DNA of 64,000 nucleotides from Sphagnum compactum (lineage: Eukaryota; Bryophyta; Sphagnopsida; Sphagnales), in the NCBI GenBank assembly GCA_965153455.1, contig OZ234497.1, forward strand, positions 3,410,001 through 3,474,000. The letters run 5' to 3'. The position numbers were made by a program, and so were the translations under genes. Shown piece by piece: positions 22,411-34,292 of this stretch (positions are counted from its first letter, which is position 1; each line of letters begins with the position of its first letter). The notes beneath the pieces were generated by a model. That model did no database searches and had not been told where the DNA came from. It saw only the letters and a program-made list of their open reading frames with translations.

Positions 22411-24770
22411 CATAATGTTAAATCCTTAAAAATTGGTTTAAGTGGGTGACAATTTAACATAAAATTATAGGATTTGGAGTGTTTGAACTTAGAAAATATA
22501 TCTATCAATTCCAAATCATTAATGGTGCATAGGAGGTAAACGATTTGTTTTCAACTACAAAGGCAACTTAATATTTAGAGATACACTTTGCATTTTTCCT
22601 TCACTAATATCATATGTACTTCCGAATATAATCACCTCATAAAACTAGGAATAACGAGACAGAAAATTGCCTCACATAAGGTTCTACCAATCCTAACACC
22701 TCATAGAAAATAATAAAAATTAAGGCAATGATCATACTAGAAGACTATTACCTTCATCTTTGACGTATGCAATAATCTTTGCATTTAACCCATGTGTTTA
22801 TAGTGTTTGATTCACTTGTAAGGCTATGGCAACCCCATATGTGTTTATTGTCTCAAATAAGCCAATGGTTACAGGATAGGGTTCTAATTAATGATTCAAA
22901 AAATGAACAATCAAAACAAAAATGTCAACTCATCCTTTTGACGTTTATAAATCAAAATTCATTGTGCAAGTGTAAAAAACTCAAAAAAATTGCGCAATGA
23001 ATTTATCTTCATTTTTCCAATGAACTTTAGTAAAGTTTCTTATATAAGGGTACACATCGATGGAAACTTAACACAAGGATTCTACTTCACAACTAATCTT
23101 CGAAAAAATGGGAATTTTACAAAAAAAAGAAAGGCACCAACTCATTAGCAATAAATAGGACCAAATCTTTTACAAATTGCTTTTGATGATCATCATCCTC
23201 AAAGTAAGGAACAACACTATTAAAGGCAAAAATGTGTTGTCCCTACTAGACAAATTAGACATCATTATCTAACATGGTGGAAAAAGGAGTAACAAAACAA
23301 AGTAGGTGAATTGATTAGGATTCATGAAGAATTTTGAATTGAATCTTGTGGCCAAAACCTGAAAAAGATGTCTAAAATAGTTTTGTAAATGGCTAAACAT
23401 TGGAACATTATGAAGATTATGATGATGAAAAAAAAACATAAAGCATTTTTTTATGCAAATCAAAAAATCTAACAAAATCTGGTAAATTATGAAAGAATTG
23501 TAAATTAATGTGTATAATTATCTTTTAATCTGATAATTAATTTGGTTATCAACTAATAGTTAAGTTACCTAAACACAATACCCACATGCAAGGTCATTTT
23601 GAAATAACCAATTGGTGGTTTACTTACACCCTTGAGTCAAGACTGAACCTTAAACACAATACTCACATTTCAGTCATTCTAAAATAACCAATTGATGATT
23701 TGAGTATTCAATTTGAATGAAGACCCAACCCTAGATGCAATACGTGCATTTAAGATCACTTTGAATGACTAAAATAATTTTATAGTAATATGTTGGAATT
23801 ATATAGTGATAGTTGTATGGATCCATGTATTTATTCTTTTAGAACAAATATGTCGGCTTGTATACATGACTTAATTTTGTTATAATTAGTTATCAAAATT
23901 AAGTATCTAAAATAGTGGTTTTGAATAATGTGTTAAAATAATAAAATCTAATCAAGAGAATTAATTAAATTTCAAATAATTTAATTAACTGTTTTAAATA
24001 ACTAAATGATTATGTATTTTTTATAATTAATAATTTGCATGATGTGAAACACGTCTTTAATAATTCCTTGTTTACATGACATAATTTGTTGATAATTCAA
24101 AATAAATTTATTGTGTAAAAGCTCATGCTAGAGCTAAAAATCAATTTTGATGGGGTAGAACCTTGATACTATAATGTAATTTTGTTTCATGTATTCTGTT
24201 TTTTCCAATATGATATGGTTTGATTTTACTTTCAGATCATTGTAGAAGTAATAAATTTATAGATTTGAATTCTATAATGTATTTTGTGTTGAGTTTTACT
24301 TCTATTTTATGTAATTGTTGTTATGTAGACTCTATATGGTTTAAAAAATATGTTAAGTACAAAATTCTAAAATAAAACAACCCTAAACCTTAACATTTAC
24401 CAAACATTACCAAAGAAGGAAGCAATTATAAATGGGGAGGAACCAAACCTTTTTTTTGTTGATCATCAGTATTCATGCGATCATTGTTCAATAAAATTTA
24501 GTTCTAAGATTACAATTGGTGCATAAAATTCCCATGCAATATCTAATTTTTGCGATTCCAAAAGTCATGTTGTTTTGCCAATAATGAACATGGTAGTGCA
24601 TCTGTCATTGAGGAAAATATATTTGCAATGTTAAAAACATAATCACTCCCAATTAAAAGTGATGCTATAACAAAACCACAACATTCCTTATCAATTGAGT
24701 CAATTGAAATGTTGACCATGTTGTGAAGTTGATTTCCAACTTTTTCACCTTTTCAACTATTAATCTTTCA
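22411..24770. other. AT-rich intergenic DNA
   Basis: No gene is recognised. It includes the ~81-bp repeat listed separately. Confidence 0.5.
23560..23775. repeat. ~81-bp tandem repeat, about 2.6 copies
   Basis: CAATACCCACATG, CAATACTCACATT and CAATACGTGCATT recur at about 23576, 23657 and 23738. Each is followed by a TCATT/TCACTTT...AATAACCAATTG-like part. Confidence 0.75.
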
Positions 24771-24774
24771 AAAT

Positions 24775-25400
24775 TAATAATGACAATGAGACCTTAATTG
24801 TTCAACAAACAGAAAAACCTTGAATGACAAATATGAACACAAAAGATTGGAGATATAATACATACCTAAGTAATGAACACTTAAAGAAATGAATGGCAAG
24901 TAGACCAAAACACCTAAAGGATGAACATAAACCAAAAAGCCTTTGCAATAACAAAGAAAACCAAAATGCAACAACAACAACAACAACAACGAACAGACTC
25001 GAATGATGAGTAACCGCTTAAGTGATGAAAAACAACTAAAATATTTGAATGTTGAATACCATGACTTAAAAAGAAACCAAATAAAAAAGAAGTTCACAAT
25101 GGTAAACACATGTGAGTGATGAAAATCAATTATAACACTTGAATGACAAACAACCAAAACACCTAAATGATGATCAATAAACAATCAAAACGACAAACAA
25201 CAACCTAATGCACCTAAAGGACATGCAACAACCAAAGCAAATGAATGATAAACAACAACCAAAATGATGAATAACAAAAACATATTTGAACACTGAACAA
25301 TGGCGAACGATTGAACACGACAACTAATGTCTAACAATTAAACACGACAAACAATAATGAATAATCGAACTTGATGAACAACAATGAACAACCAAATGCG
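24775..25400. repeat. A/C-rich low-complexity tract with degenerate AACAACCAAAACACC units
   Basis: For about 600 bp the plus strand is dominated by A and C, with units such as AACAACCAAAACACCTAAATG and GATGAACAACAATGAAC (given here as fragments of the pattern). The minus-strand open frames here (24774-25184, 25324-25640) are Phe/Leu/Ser-rich artefacts of the composition. Confidence 0.65.
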
Positions 25401-26550
25401 ATGAACACCATAATGTCTTTTGGTGAGTAGCAAATTGTAATGGAAAGAAAGCAACGACAAGACAAGAGCGATGGAAAAAACACTTGTAAAAGAAAAATGG
25501 AAAAAATATAATAAAAAATGATGGAAAAAGAAAGGTATTAAAGAAAAAATGAGAGATGAACCAAAAAAACAAAAGATTATGGAAATTGGAGATGTCTTAA
25601 TACTAGTGCGATGGCAATGGACACCAGATAGTTCACTCAAAACCCTAACCCCTATGCCCTAACCAAAAATCAAAACCAAGATTTTAATTTTTTAAAATTC
25701 AATTTTATATTGAACCTTATTCTAGAATGGACCCTACGAATCAAGGTTTAAATTTTTGAAAGCTAAGACCAACCTAATGGGTCCGGTTCCCCCCTTGACC
25801 AAATAACAACCAAGTGGTAAGTTCTTAACCTAGTTCCCCTTATCTTCAACTTTGGTGGGTCCAATTTTTCTTCGGTTCCTAACCTTTTCTTAGGTTTCAA
25901 TTTGGGTCTTTGGAACCAAAACTAAAACCGCTAACAATTCAACCCACCAAAATGACTATACTCGCTCAACATAAATATCAACAACCCAAAAAAATTCAAG
26001 ACTATTTAGCAATTTGATTTTCAAAATAATACCCCCAAGCCCCATATATCAAATTATTTATTATTTTTTGGTAATTATTAATTACCACAACTTTTGCATA
26101 AGTGTCAATTCTAAAATACCTGCCTTGAAAATTATTATTATATTCTTTAAGTAGAGTAGGTTATATGATTTTCTTTTTAATCTATTATTTTCCTTAAACA
26201 TGTTTAAGGTCTTAAGACTGATTATCTTGTTCATAGGTCATTATATTTTTAAAATTCAATACCCAACCCATAAAAGTCTTGGCAATTCATTGAACGACAT
26301 GCACCCAACGGGTAAATTATCTATTGGTTTTCAAAAGAAATGATAAATGACTGATAGATAATCAATAATTGGGTTGATAACTAAATATTTCCTCAGTAAC
26401 TAGCCAACATTGGTCATGACCAATGTTCGTTTGGTTTAGAAGGTTATGCCTTATAACAACAATGGTATCAATTGATGTTGGCCGGTAATTGAGAAAATGC
26501 ATGGTTATCAACTTGATTATCCAATAACATACTAGTTAGTTGATGATATG
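25401..26550. other. AT-rich intergenic DNA with a 22-nt perfect palindrome
   Basis: At 26406-26427 the half-site AACATTGGTCA is followed immediately by its exact reverse complement. Nothing else is recognised. Confidence 0.55.
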
Positions 26551-26554
26551 TTTT

Positions 26555-26790
26555 TAATCAGTAGATTAATTTACCAATTGAATTTTTCTAATTACTTATT
26601 TTGGCACAGATGAAAAAATTGGATATTGATTCTCAAATTTTAAGAACCTACGAGGATGATTGGAATTTCATCAATGTAAATTATCACTTCTAAAACTTTA
26701 AACATGTTTATGACAAAAGAACCAAGAAGAAAAAACCATCTTTGTAACCCACCCTACTTAAGCATATAACTAGCAATTCTCAAGGTGAGT
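26555..26790 (-). repeat. Dispersed repeat family R1, copy B
   Basis: Plus strand shows CAAATTTTAAGAACCTAC, GATTGGAATTT, TTTAAACATGTTTATGA and ACCCACCCTACTTAAGCATA, collinear with 30880-31075. It is inverted relative to copy A. Boundaries are approximate. Confidence 0.55.
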
Positions 26791-26989
26791 AATTGTTGAC
26801 TGACCCTTGTGCATAGCCGATGGTTATTATCAACAAAATAATTGAAAATTTTGACAACTAATGGTCTTACCTTGACAATGAAATTGATAACCAGCAGCTT
26901 TACAATTTTAATACATGGTTGGTTATGAATAAAAGGCAATAAGTAGCCAACACTAGTATCAACTCTAGAGCCCAGTATGGAAGACTAGA

Positions 26990-27365
26990 CTAGCCCCTTG
27001 TTTGTAAAGTGGTGAAAAGGTGGGAGCCATGGCCCACAACTGGTGGGGTATGAATAAAATTGTAAACCCTTATGTGCCATTCATATTGTAAGACTTCCAA
27101 CATGTTTTTGGGTTAACAACTACCAGAGTACCTTGGCAATTTCAACATTAATTAAATTCTTTGTAAAAGTCTTGAAGTTTTCAAAACATATTTTTCTCAA
27201 AGAACACCATTTTTTTTTACGAAAAGTAGAGAATATTTTGGAAAATCTAAGAAGACTCAATCTTTCAACATGAAAAATTCAAATTAATTATTCAACAGAC
27301 ATGTGTTGAAGCTCCTAGATAGTCCAAGAAAAGTTGTCAAATGTGCATTAAAATTATGTCCATAT
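26990..27365 (+). repeat. Dispersed repeat family R2, copy B, interrupted
   Basis: The left part (26990-27120) matches copy A from GGTGAAAAGGTGGGAGCC to AGACTTCCAACATG. The right part (27300-27365) matches from CCAAGAAAAGTTGT to ATTATGT. About 180 bp of AT-rich DNA between them are absent from copy A. Confidence 0.5.
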
Positions 27366-30300
27366 TGGTAACAAAAGAAAAACATCAACCCAACATCAAT
27401 GAAAGGCCTAATGACTAATACAACCATACCAGTATTCACAGTATACCAACTAATGTATCTACATTTTAGCTTAACATATCTATAGTGATACTAATGCATA
27501 TCATCAATTCATAATGCACAGGTTACTCAAATCAAACTGGTCTATAATTTCTAGAAGTTTTATGGGACAAATTTCCTTGCGTAGTGTTTCATTTTTATAG
27601 ACAACTAAATATAACAATACCAAATTGGTACATAATATACCATAGCAACACTTGTCATATCCAATGTTGTTCAATTTTCAGTTTTGAAAAAAACTCATGT
27701 TTTAGTTCTTGCTGATTATTTTATTTGGTGGAACCTTCAAGGTATGTTTGAGAATGGTTCTTTAAATACACAAAAAAAAAAATTGAAAAAAGAAAAAAAA
27801 AAACTCAATTTGATTTGGTTGCATTTATAGAATGTAGGAATTGTCATTGACTTTGGCTAGTTGCCTTTCATTTGATGTGCAACTTCAAATAATGCCTTTT
27901 ACATGATAAGTTATAAAAAGTAAAATTTTCACATGAAAATTATACAAATGAACTCAAGTCATCCATGAAGAAAGTGAACAAAGAATGAACTGCAAGGGAA
28001 AATTGTATGAGAATTCAATTCTTGAACATAATTTCAACAAAAACACTAATTGGTATAAAACCTCAAAAGACAAATCTATTTTGCGACAAAAAGTCCATAT
28101 CCATTATTGTGGTATTTGTCCAATATTAACACATCATCATGAGAAGAAAATATTTCAAATATATATATATATATATATTTGAAGAAATACTAACAATTCC
28201 CATTGTTATAATGGATAATAACATGTGCAAAATCAAAATTGTTTATGTTTAGTTATAATAATGTAAATTCATATGTATGAACTAAAATTGCAAAGAACAA
28301 TTTCATGATTGTACTAAAAAATCACAACATTCACATGGAGTCCAACAATACAGTTAAATCTTTGTTGTTCCACCAAATGTCAAAAATTGTTTTTGAATTC
28401 ATATTGTCAACTTCAATCTCACACAATGATAGGTGCATAAGAGCATCCAATGTGTCCAAAATCTCAAATGTGATTGAAAATGACTATTACAACATTTTGT
28501 TTGAAAAATTCTCATTCACATATGGATGTCCTTGTCAAAATGACAATTACTTTCTGCTATAGGTTCATTAATGAATGGCCAATTGATATGCTAATGATCT
28601 ATATGCCCACAAAAACACCATGCTCAAACATGCCTTTGTTCTCACATTCATGTCTCAAATTTTTGAAAGTTTTAAAAAATTAACCTTGCATAGAATAACA
28701 TTGATTCATGAAATCATGAACTTCATCATCAACCTATAGCCAAGTAAGTTGTCATCATATATTGGTTGTTATCACCATCATCATCAAGATAATGTTTAGG
28801 ATTAAGTAATTTTGAAACATTTAAAATCAACAAGTCGAAAAATCATTTGTTTAAACTATCTATAATTTCTTACAAATAGTCTCCAACCATTTTTTCATTT
28901 TTTCCCAACAAATCAAGTTGATCAAATATGCGTGTGTGGTGCATGTAATGCATCATACTATAACCTCTTCTCAACCATCTTAAAGAACTCTCATATAAAA
29001 TAGTAATAATGAAAGGGGTTGAGGTTATTGGCACCATGTGCAAAGTTATTGAGATTTAAAATTGTACTTAGCACACAAATTGTAAATGTTTTTTTACAAT
29101 CATTTCAAAGTGAGGTTTGACATTTTCATGTTGTGCAAAAGTGTTACCTGACTAGTAGAAAATCAAACTTATTTTTTAAAAAATGCAACCCATTTTGGAT
29201 TCACACAAAAGGTTAGTTGCATGGTCCAATTCCAATTCCAACATGATTATAAACCTTTGATTTAGTTATCCAACATATGGTTAGTACACAAATTGCCTAA
29301 TGTTATTCATAGTCCATACCAATGTTGTGTTTGTAACTGTGAATAAATGTATATATGGCGTGTAAGTCTCATGTAAATGTAAATCATTTACACTTACATT
29401 GTTGTCATGTGTATATGTGTTCTTTTCCATTTACATGAGACCAATGTAAATATGTGTCTTACATGGCCCTATGTAAATGTTTTTGGGGTGTGTAAATGTA
29501 TATACTATATACCCTTAATGACCATACCTTCTTGCAAATCCATATTAATTAATTGTGAATGCATCCCAAATTTTTTTTTTTTTTTGCAATGGGCCACTTT
29601 GATTGGCCCTTCACAAAAAAGGTCATGATACTTTGATACTCTGCAAACATTAACATTCTATCGATATGGGACCATAGTGGTGTTATTCCAAGGAATATCT
29701 TGAATGCATGTTTTGTCCCATCTCATTGCTTGAGTAGAACTTTTATTCTTAATTGTTTTCATTGCCATTTTTGGCTTAAACTTTTGCAAGAGCTTAGGTA
29801 CTTATTGTGATTCATATTAATTAATTTAATTAATTGTGATGTGCCCCAAAGCACAAATGTTTTGATGGTTTTTTGACATTGCATTGTAAGGCCCTTATTG
29901 TGTTGAGAATCATTATAGAGTATAATAGCTTCAAGGGATTTTGCCTCCTAGCAACTAGGTGAGATGATTCATCCTAATTTGTTTGTAAAAATATTCACAT
30001 TCATCTTTTGACATTTTGTTTTCTCTGACCCCTCCTCAAATGTGCACCCGACCCCAAGTGACTAAACCCACAAAATAAAAGATGAAATTATTTTTTCCAA
30101 AAATGTTTATGGCACCTATCATACACAAAAGTTCATGTAATTCTTTCAAAATATGACAATGTGATTGAAAACATTCAAATACACATGTCATGACAAGTTT
30201 TTTTTTTGGTTTGAAATTTTTCATAAATGTGAAAAATATATATGGAAAGAGAATATTTGATCACTTTTTTTTTGAGAAATAAAAATTAGATTTGAAAAAA

Positions 30301-30800
30301 TGAAAATCATATTGTGAAACTTCCCTATGGGTTTTGGTCTACTATCAAAATTTTAAATGTTAGACCAAAACATTCAATAATGTGTGTTATACACAATGGC
30401 CATGCCAGTAATTTAGTATCAAAAAATGATATTTATGACAAGTTGGTCATGGCTAGGGGAAAAATAAAAAAGGAAACTATTTTTGTACATCATGCTATTG
30501 TAAAAGAAAAACATTATTTTATTTTCTTTCGTTTTTTAACATCACATTAGTTATGAGGAACCCAAAAGGAATCTTACATTAAATGATGACATGTTCTAGG
30601 AACCTATTAAAACATTTAAAATCTTGTTACCAAACCAAAACCAATATGGAAACGCCACAACATGATTTTTAATTTTTTGCAAATCTAATGACCTTTTTCT
30701 CCAAAAAAAAAAAGACCAAATATTCTCTTTCATATTTAATTTTCATATTTGTGCAAAATTTCAAAAACTCAGTTTTTGGCTATGTAAAGGTTAACACCAG
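27366..30800. other. AT-rich intergenic DNA with palindromes
   Basis: A 30-nt perfect palindrome built on (AT)n lies at 28154-28183, with half-site TTCAAATATATATAT. A 14-bp perfect inverted repeat GTCTCATGTAAATG lies at 29366-29379 and 29428-29441. Open frames are short and have no family match. Confidence 0.55.
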
Positions 30801-30804
30801 TGTT

Positions 30805-31080
30805 GATAGGGTCTAGGCCTAGGTATCAATAACCTATTAATCAGTTATTGATTTTTTGAAAATGGGTAAATAAACTTGGGTAGATTATTTACTAGCTAAG
30901 TATTGAATTTTCAAATTTTAATAACCTACTTGGATGTTTGGAATTTTATCCAAGTGCGTTATCAATCTTGAAACCATAAACATGTTTATGAGAAATATAT
31001 AAATAAATAAATAAATAAATGACCCTATAACTTACCCTACCTCTGCAGTATAACCAATGGTTTTCAAGGGTTAAAATTGC
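30805..31080 (-). repeat. Dispersed repeat family R1, copy C
   Basis: Collinear with copy B, with ATTTTAATAACCTACTTGG, CATAAACATGTTTATGAG and TACCCTACCTCTGCAGTA. An (AAAT)n microsatellite at about 31000-31020 interrupts it. It ends about 280 bp before the pogo-like element. Confidence 0.55.
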
Positions 31081-31356
31081 ATTTTGTGATACCAAAAATT
31101 TGGGGAAATTTTGTAATAAAATTAGTCAAATTTTCACCAGGAAAAAGAAAATATCAAATAGTTCCCAATTTTTTTTGTTGTTGAAAAAGGGACAAAATTT
31201 GTCCCCAAAAAAAATCATTGGATGGCTGTTTTCTTACATCACTCTAAATGAGGTTAAGTAATTGGGTGTGTGGTGACGATCTTTCACAATTAGGTTTACC
31301 AAAAATGGGGAGGCCCTTGGAAGGAAAAGGGTTTCACAGAATTTGATGAGCGACTA

Positions 31357-31383
31357 CAGTAGAACCTGTCTAAAACAATACTG
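31357..31383 (+). repeat. Left terminal inverted repeat of the pogo-like element
   Basis: CAGTAGAACCTGTCTAAAAC followed by AATACTG. A small internal hairpin (AATACT...AGTATT) follows at once. TA precedes it. Confidence 0.9.
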
Positions 31384-31472
31384 CTGTTTAGTATTGAATT
31401 AGAGAGGTTATTGAATTGGGCAGGGTCATACGCTGGGCCATTTTAAGCCTCTTCTTATTACGATATAAATAG

Positions 31473-31509
31473 GGGTGGGGGGGGGGGTTGCTTGGGGGAA
31501 GGGGAGGGA
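31473..31509 (+). other. G-quadruplex-capable G-rich run in the element leader
   Basis: The plus strand has at least four runs of three or more G (a long run, GGGGG, GGGG, GGG) within about 37 nt, some 100 nt upstream of the transposase ATG. It may be structural only. Confidence 0.5.
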
Positions 31510-31607
31510 TAGGTTTGAAACGCGCGGTTGGAACCTTCGCGAAGGTTGTTTCTCCGTCAACACCCCCCCCACACACACGCGTACTTGCACGCCCCCAACA
31601 ACCCACC

Positions 31608-34103
31608 ATGCTGAAGAAAGGCGAGAAATACACGACGATGACGGACGAGGTTCGCATTGCCCTGTGCAACCACAAAAAATGCAACCCTACACTTTTGCAG
31701 GCTGAGCTTCAGCGCTGGCTCAAGTCAGAGCACAACATCGACGTTAGCTAGCCTACGATTTCTCAGACCCTGAAGCGTTCAGCTGAGCTACTTAGATGTG
31801 ATGAGGATCCCAACATTCAGAGCAAGCGCCAGCGGACTGTCAAGTTCCCTGCAATGGAAGAAACACTCGCTAAATGGATCTTGGCAAACCAAGAACGCAT
31901 CCCAATATCTGGGGATCTCATCAAGGAGAACGCCGCAAAGATCTTGGATCGCCTGCATCCTGGCCATGAACTGTTTGAGTTCTCAAACGGTTGGCTGGAA
32001 GCATTCAAGCTTCGCCTCGGAATCAAATCTTTCCGCCGTTTTGGTGAGAGTGGCTCTCTAGACATGAATGCCGTCAACTTAGCCCTCCCAGGAATCCGCC
32101 AGCTACTGGACTTGTATGCGTGGAAGGACATCTACAATATGGATGAAACTGGCCTTTTCTTTCGCATGCAGGTTTGGGACATCTACTGTCTAATTGTGAT
32201 CTGCGTTTAGGTCTTCACCTTTTTCTGATGCTGACTGACGCGCTCCTTGGTCCCGAGGTGAACCCACTTGAGGGTTCACCAACGTGAAATTGCGGAAAGT
32301 GGGGACCGAAGGGCACGCTCCCGACTTCCAACTCTAAAAAGGGGTAGAGGGTCGAGTTGGAAGCCCCGGGATTAGACTAGGAAGATGGACTAGTAGATCA
32401 AGCACGAATCTGCATCCAAAACCAACCACAAAAGGGTTAGTTCACATTCGGGAACACCCTTGGGTGTTGGGACAAGCCACGGGCACTTCGGACTACTTGA
32501 CTCACCACGGCCCGGACTTGGGGGAAGCCACCACCTTCCCCCTTATAGTTATCTCTGCGGCTCACCACGGAGGCTACATCCAAATGGCACATTTTGTTGG
32601 GACTCCCGAAATGGAGTCCCGAAATTGTCCCGGCGGGACTCCCGGGACTTTGAACGGTCATAACTCCCGATTCCGAAGTCCGATCGCAACGAGGTCTGAA
32701 CCAAAGTTGTAACCCTCGTCGAGATCTTTCCAACGCCATGTCGCACTCCCTGAGGCGACGTCGGCAAAGGGTCGATTCCCGACTTTTAGTGGTCGGGAGT
32801 CAAACTGCCAGTTTGACTCCCGGCCCTTCTTTTGCCCATAACTTGGGCTGCAGATGTCCAAATGGCCAATGCGAGGCCATTTTCGATATCTACGTTTCAA
32901 GACCTTTCCAATGACACCAAGAACACTCCAATGCGAGGTGTTTTGCCCCTTGCTGTCGAGCTCTAAACATTCGGGAGTCCCGGAGGACTCCAAACCTCCA
33001 ACTTTTCCAAGTGTTGGGCTTCACCCCCACACTTGGACAAAGTGGGGTTGCGACACTGACCTTGGCTAAACATTTTCAATTCCAGGCTGATAATTCCCTT
33101 GCGACAAAGCAACTTGAGGGGCGTAAACAGAACAAAAAGCGGCTCACCTTGGCTCTTTGCTGTAACGGAGACGGTTTTGACAAGCTCCCCCTCTGGGTCA
33201 TCGGAAAATACAAAAATCCCCGTTGCTTCAAAAACGTTAACCTTGGCAGCCTGGGCTGCACTTATCGAAGCAATGCAAAGGCTTGGATGACGCAGATCAT
33301 CTTCTTGGAGTGGCTGAACGCATTTGACCTTCATGTTGCCAACCGCAAAGTCCTTGTGGTTCTCGACAACTGCAGCGCACATGTCCCCCTTGAGGAACTC
33401 CCTGCCCGCATCTAACTGAGAAACACACGTGTCTTGTACCTTCCTCCCAATATGACGTCCAAGATCCAACCTTGTGATGCCGACATCATCCGCAATTTTA
33501 AGGCCTATTACCACTGTCGCTTCAACCGTCTCCTGCTGCAACGCCTTGAGGATGGCGTTGACCAAGCAGAAAAAATTGATGTGCTGCAGGCCATCCGGCT
33601 CGCTATTCCTGTCTGGGCAATGGATGTCAAGATTGCGACCATCCTGAACTGTTACAGGCACCTGCCAGATCCGCACGACAGAGGGCCCTGGGCAGGCAGC
33701 ACCAACTGAGGAGGACCTCATTGACAAGGACGTCATTGACGAGCTAGAGTCGCAGATTACCAGGCTACGCTACAAAAATCCAATGGACATTAGGAGCCTT
33801 CTCACCTATCCGGATGAGGATATTGTCTCCTACATACCGACGATTGACGAAATCATTGATGGTCATCTCCCTCAGTCGAAAGGCACTCAGGCTGATGATG
33901 CTGACGAGGAGGACGACAATCAAGAAGTCGCTCCAGTGTCGACTAAGGAAGCCAGCAACATGCTACAGTCCCTAGAAACTTTCTGGCTCCAGCAGGACGA
34001 CGATAATGCCGTGTTTATCTCGTCATTGAGGCGCATGCAAGAAAAGGTCAGCATGTTTATGACCCGCCAAATGGTGCAGAAGAGCATCAATGACTTTTTG
34101 TAG
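31608..34103 (+). pseudogene. Pogo/Tigger transposase, two exons, disrupted
   Basis: Exon 1 runs 31608-32171 from an ACCACCATG start and exon 2 runs 33086-34103, separated by a phase 0 intron (32172-33085). The N-terminus has a CENP-B-like helix-turn-helix, then a Tc5/CENPB-type DNA-binding domain (EETLAKWILANQERIPIS...GWLEAFKLRLGI). The DDE catalytic core shows MDETGLFF (first D), VVLDNCSAH (second D) and IQPCDADI (third D), with about 36 codons between the second and third. Breaks are an in-frame TAG at 31749-31751, an in-frame TAA at 33413-33415, and a frame change near 33690 after which the acidic tail continues to a TAG at 34101-34103. No active enzyme is expected. Pogo-type transposases excise and paste at TA sites and are the relatives of CENP-B. 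Confidence 0.88.
32231..33060 (-). mobile_element. Solo LTR nested in the transposase intron, with 5-bp target duplication
   Basis: The LTR spans 33055..32236 (820 bp) and reads on minus from TGTCGCAACC to GAGCGCGTCA, with the canonical TG...CA ends. Direct repeats CTGAC at 32231-32235 and 33056-33060 are the 5-bp target duplication. It has no internal coding or second LTR, so it is a solo LTR left by recombination. It contains a 13-bp perfect hairpin (CGGGAGTCAAACT, 3-nt loop) at 32794-32822 and a stem CTTCCAACTC/GAGTTGGAAG around 32325-32362. Gypsy or Copia origin cannot be told from the LTR alone. Confidence 0.9.
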
Positions 34104-34292
34104 CTAGTTTAGGGAGGTTTGCAGCGATTTTGTAGCTTTTTTTTTTGTGTTTTGTAGGGTGTATTGAATTACAAAATTTTCAGGACCACAAAAAGTTATT
34201 GAATATTGAATTAGAGAGTTTTATTGAATTGAGTATGGGCCCAACGTTGGGACCGGGTGCAAATATTGAATTACGAAGGTTATTGAATTAGA

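Noticed and set aside
24774-25640. Phe/Leu-rich minus-strand frames resembling membrane proteins
   Set aside because: Composition artefact of the A/C-rich plus strand and AAAAAT runs. No conserved motif and no splice context.
32437-32993. Open frames on both strands inside the transposase intron
   Set aside because: They fall in the solo LTR, which has clear TG...CA ends and a 5-bp duplication. No retroelement protein motif is present.
32963-33736. 257-codon minus-strand frame
   Set aside because: It is the antisense of the transposase DDE exon, whose plus-strand motifs are unmistakable.
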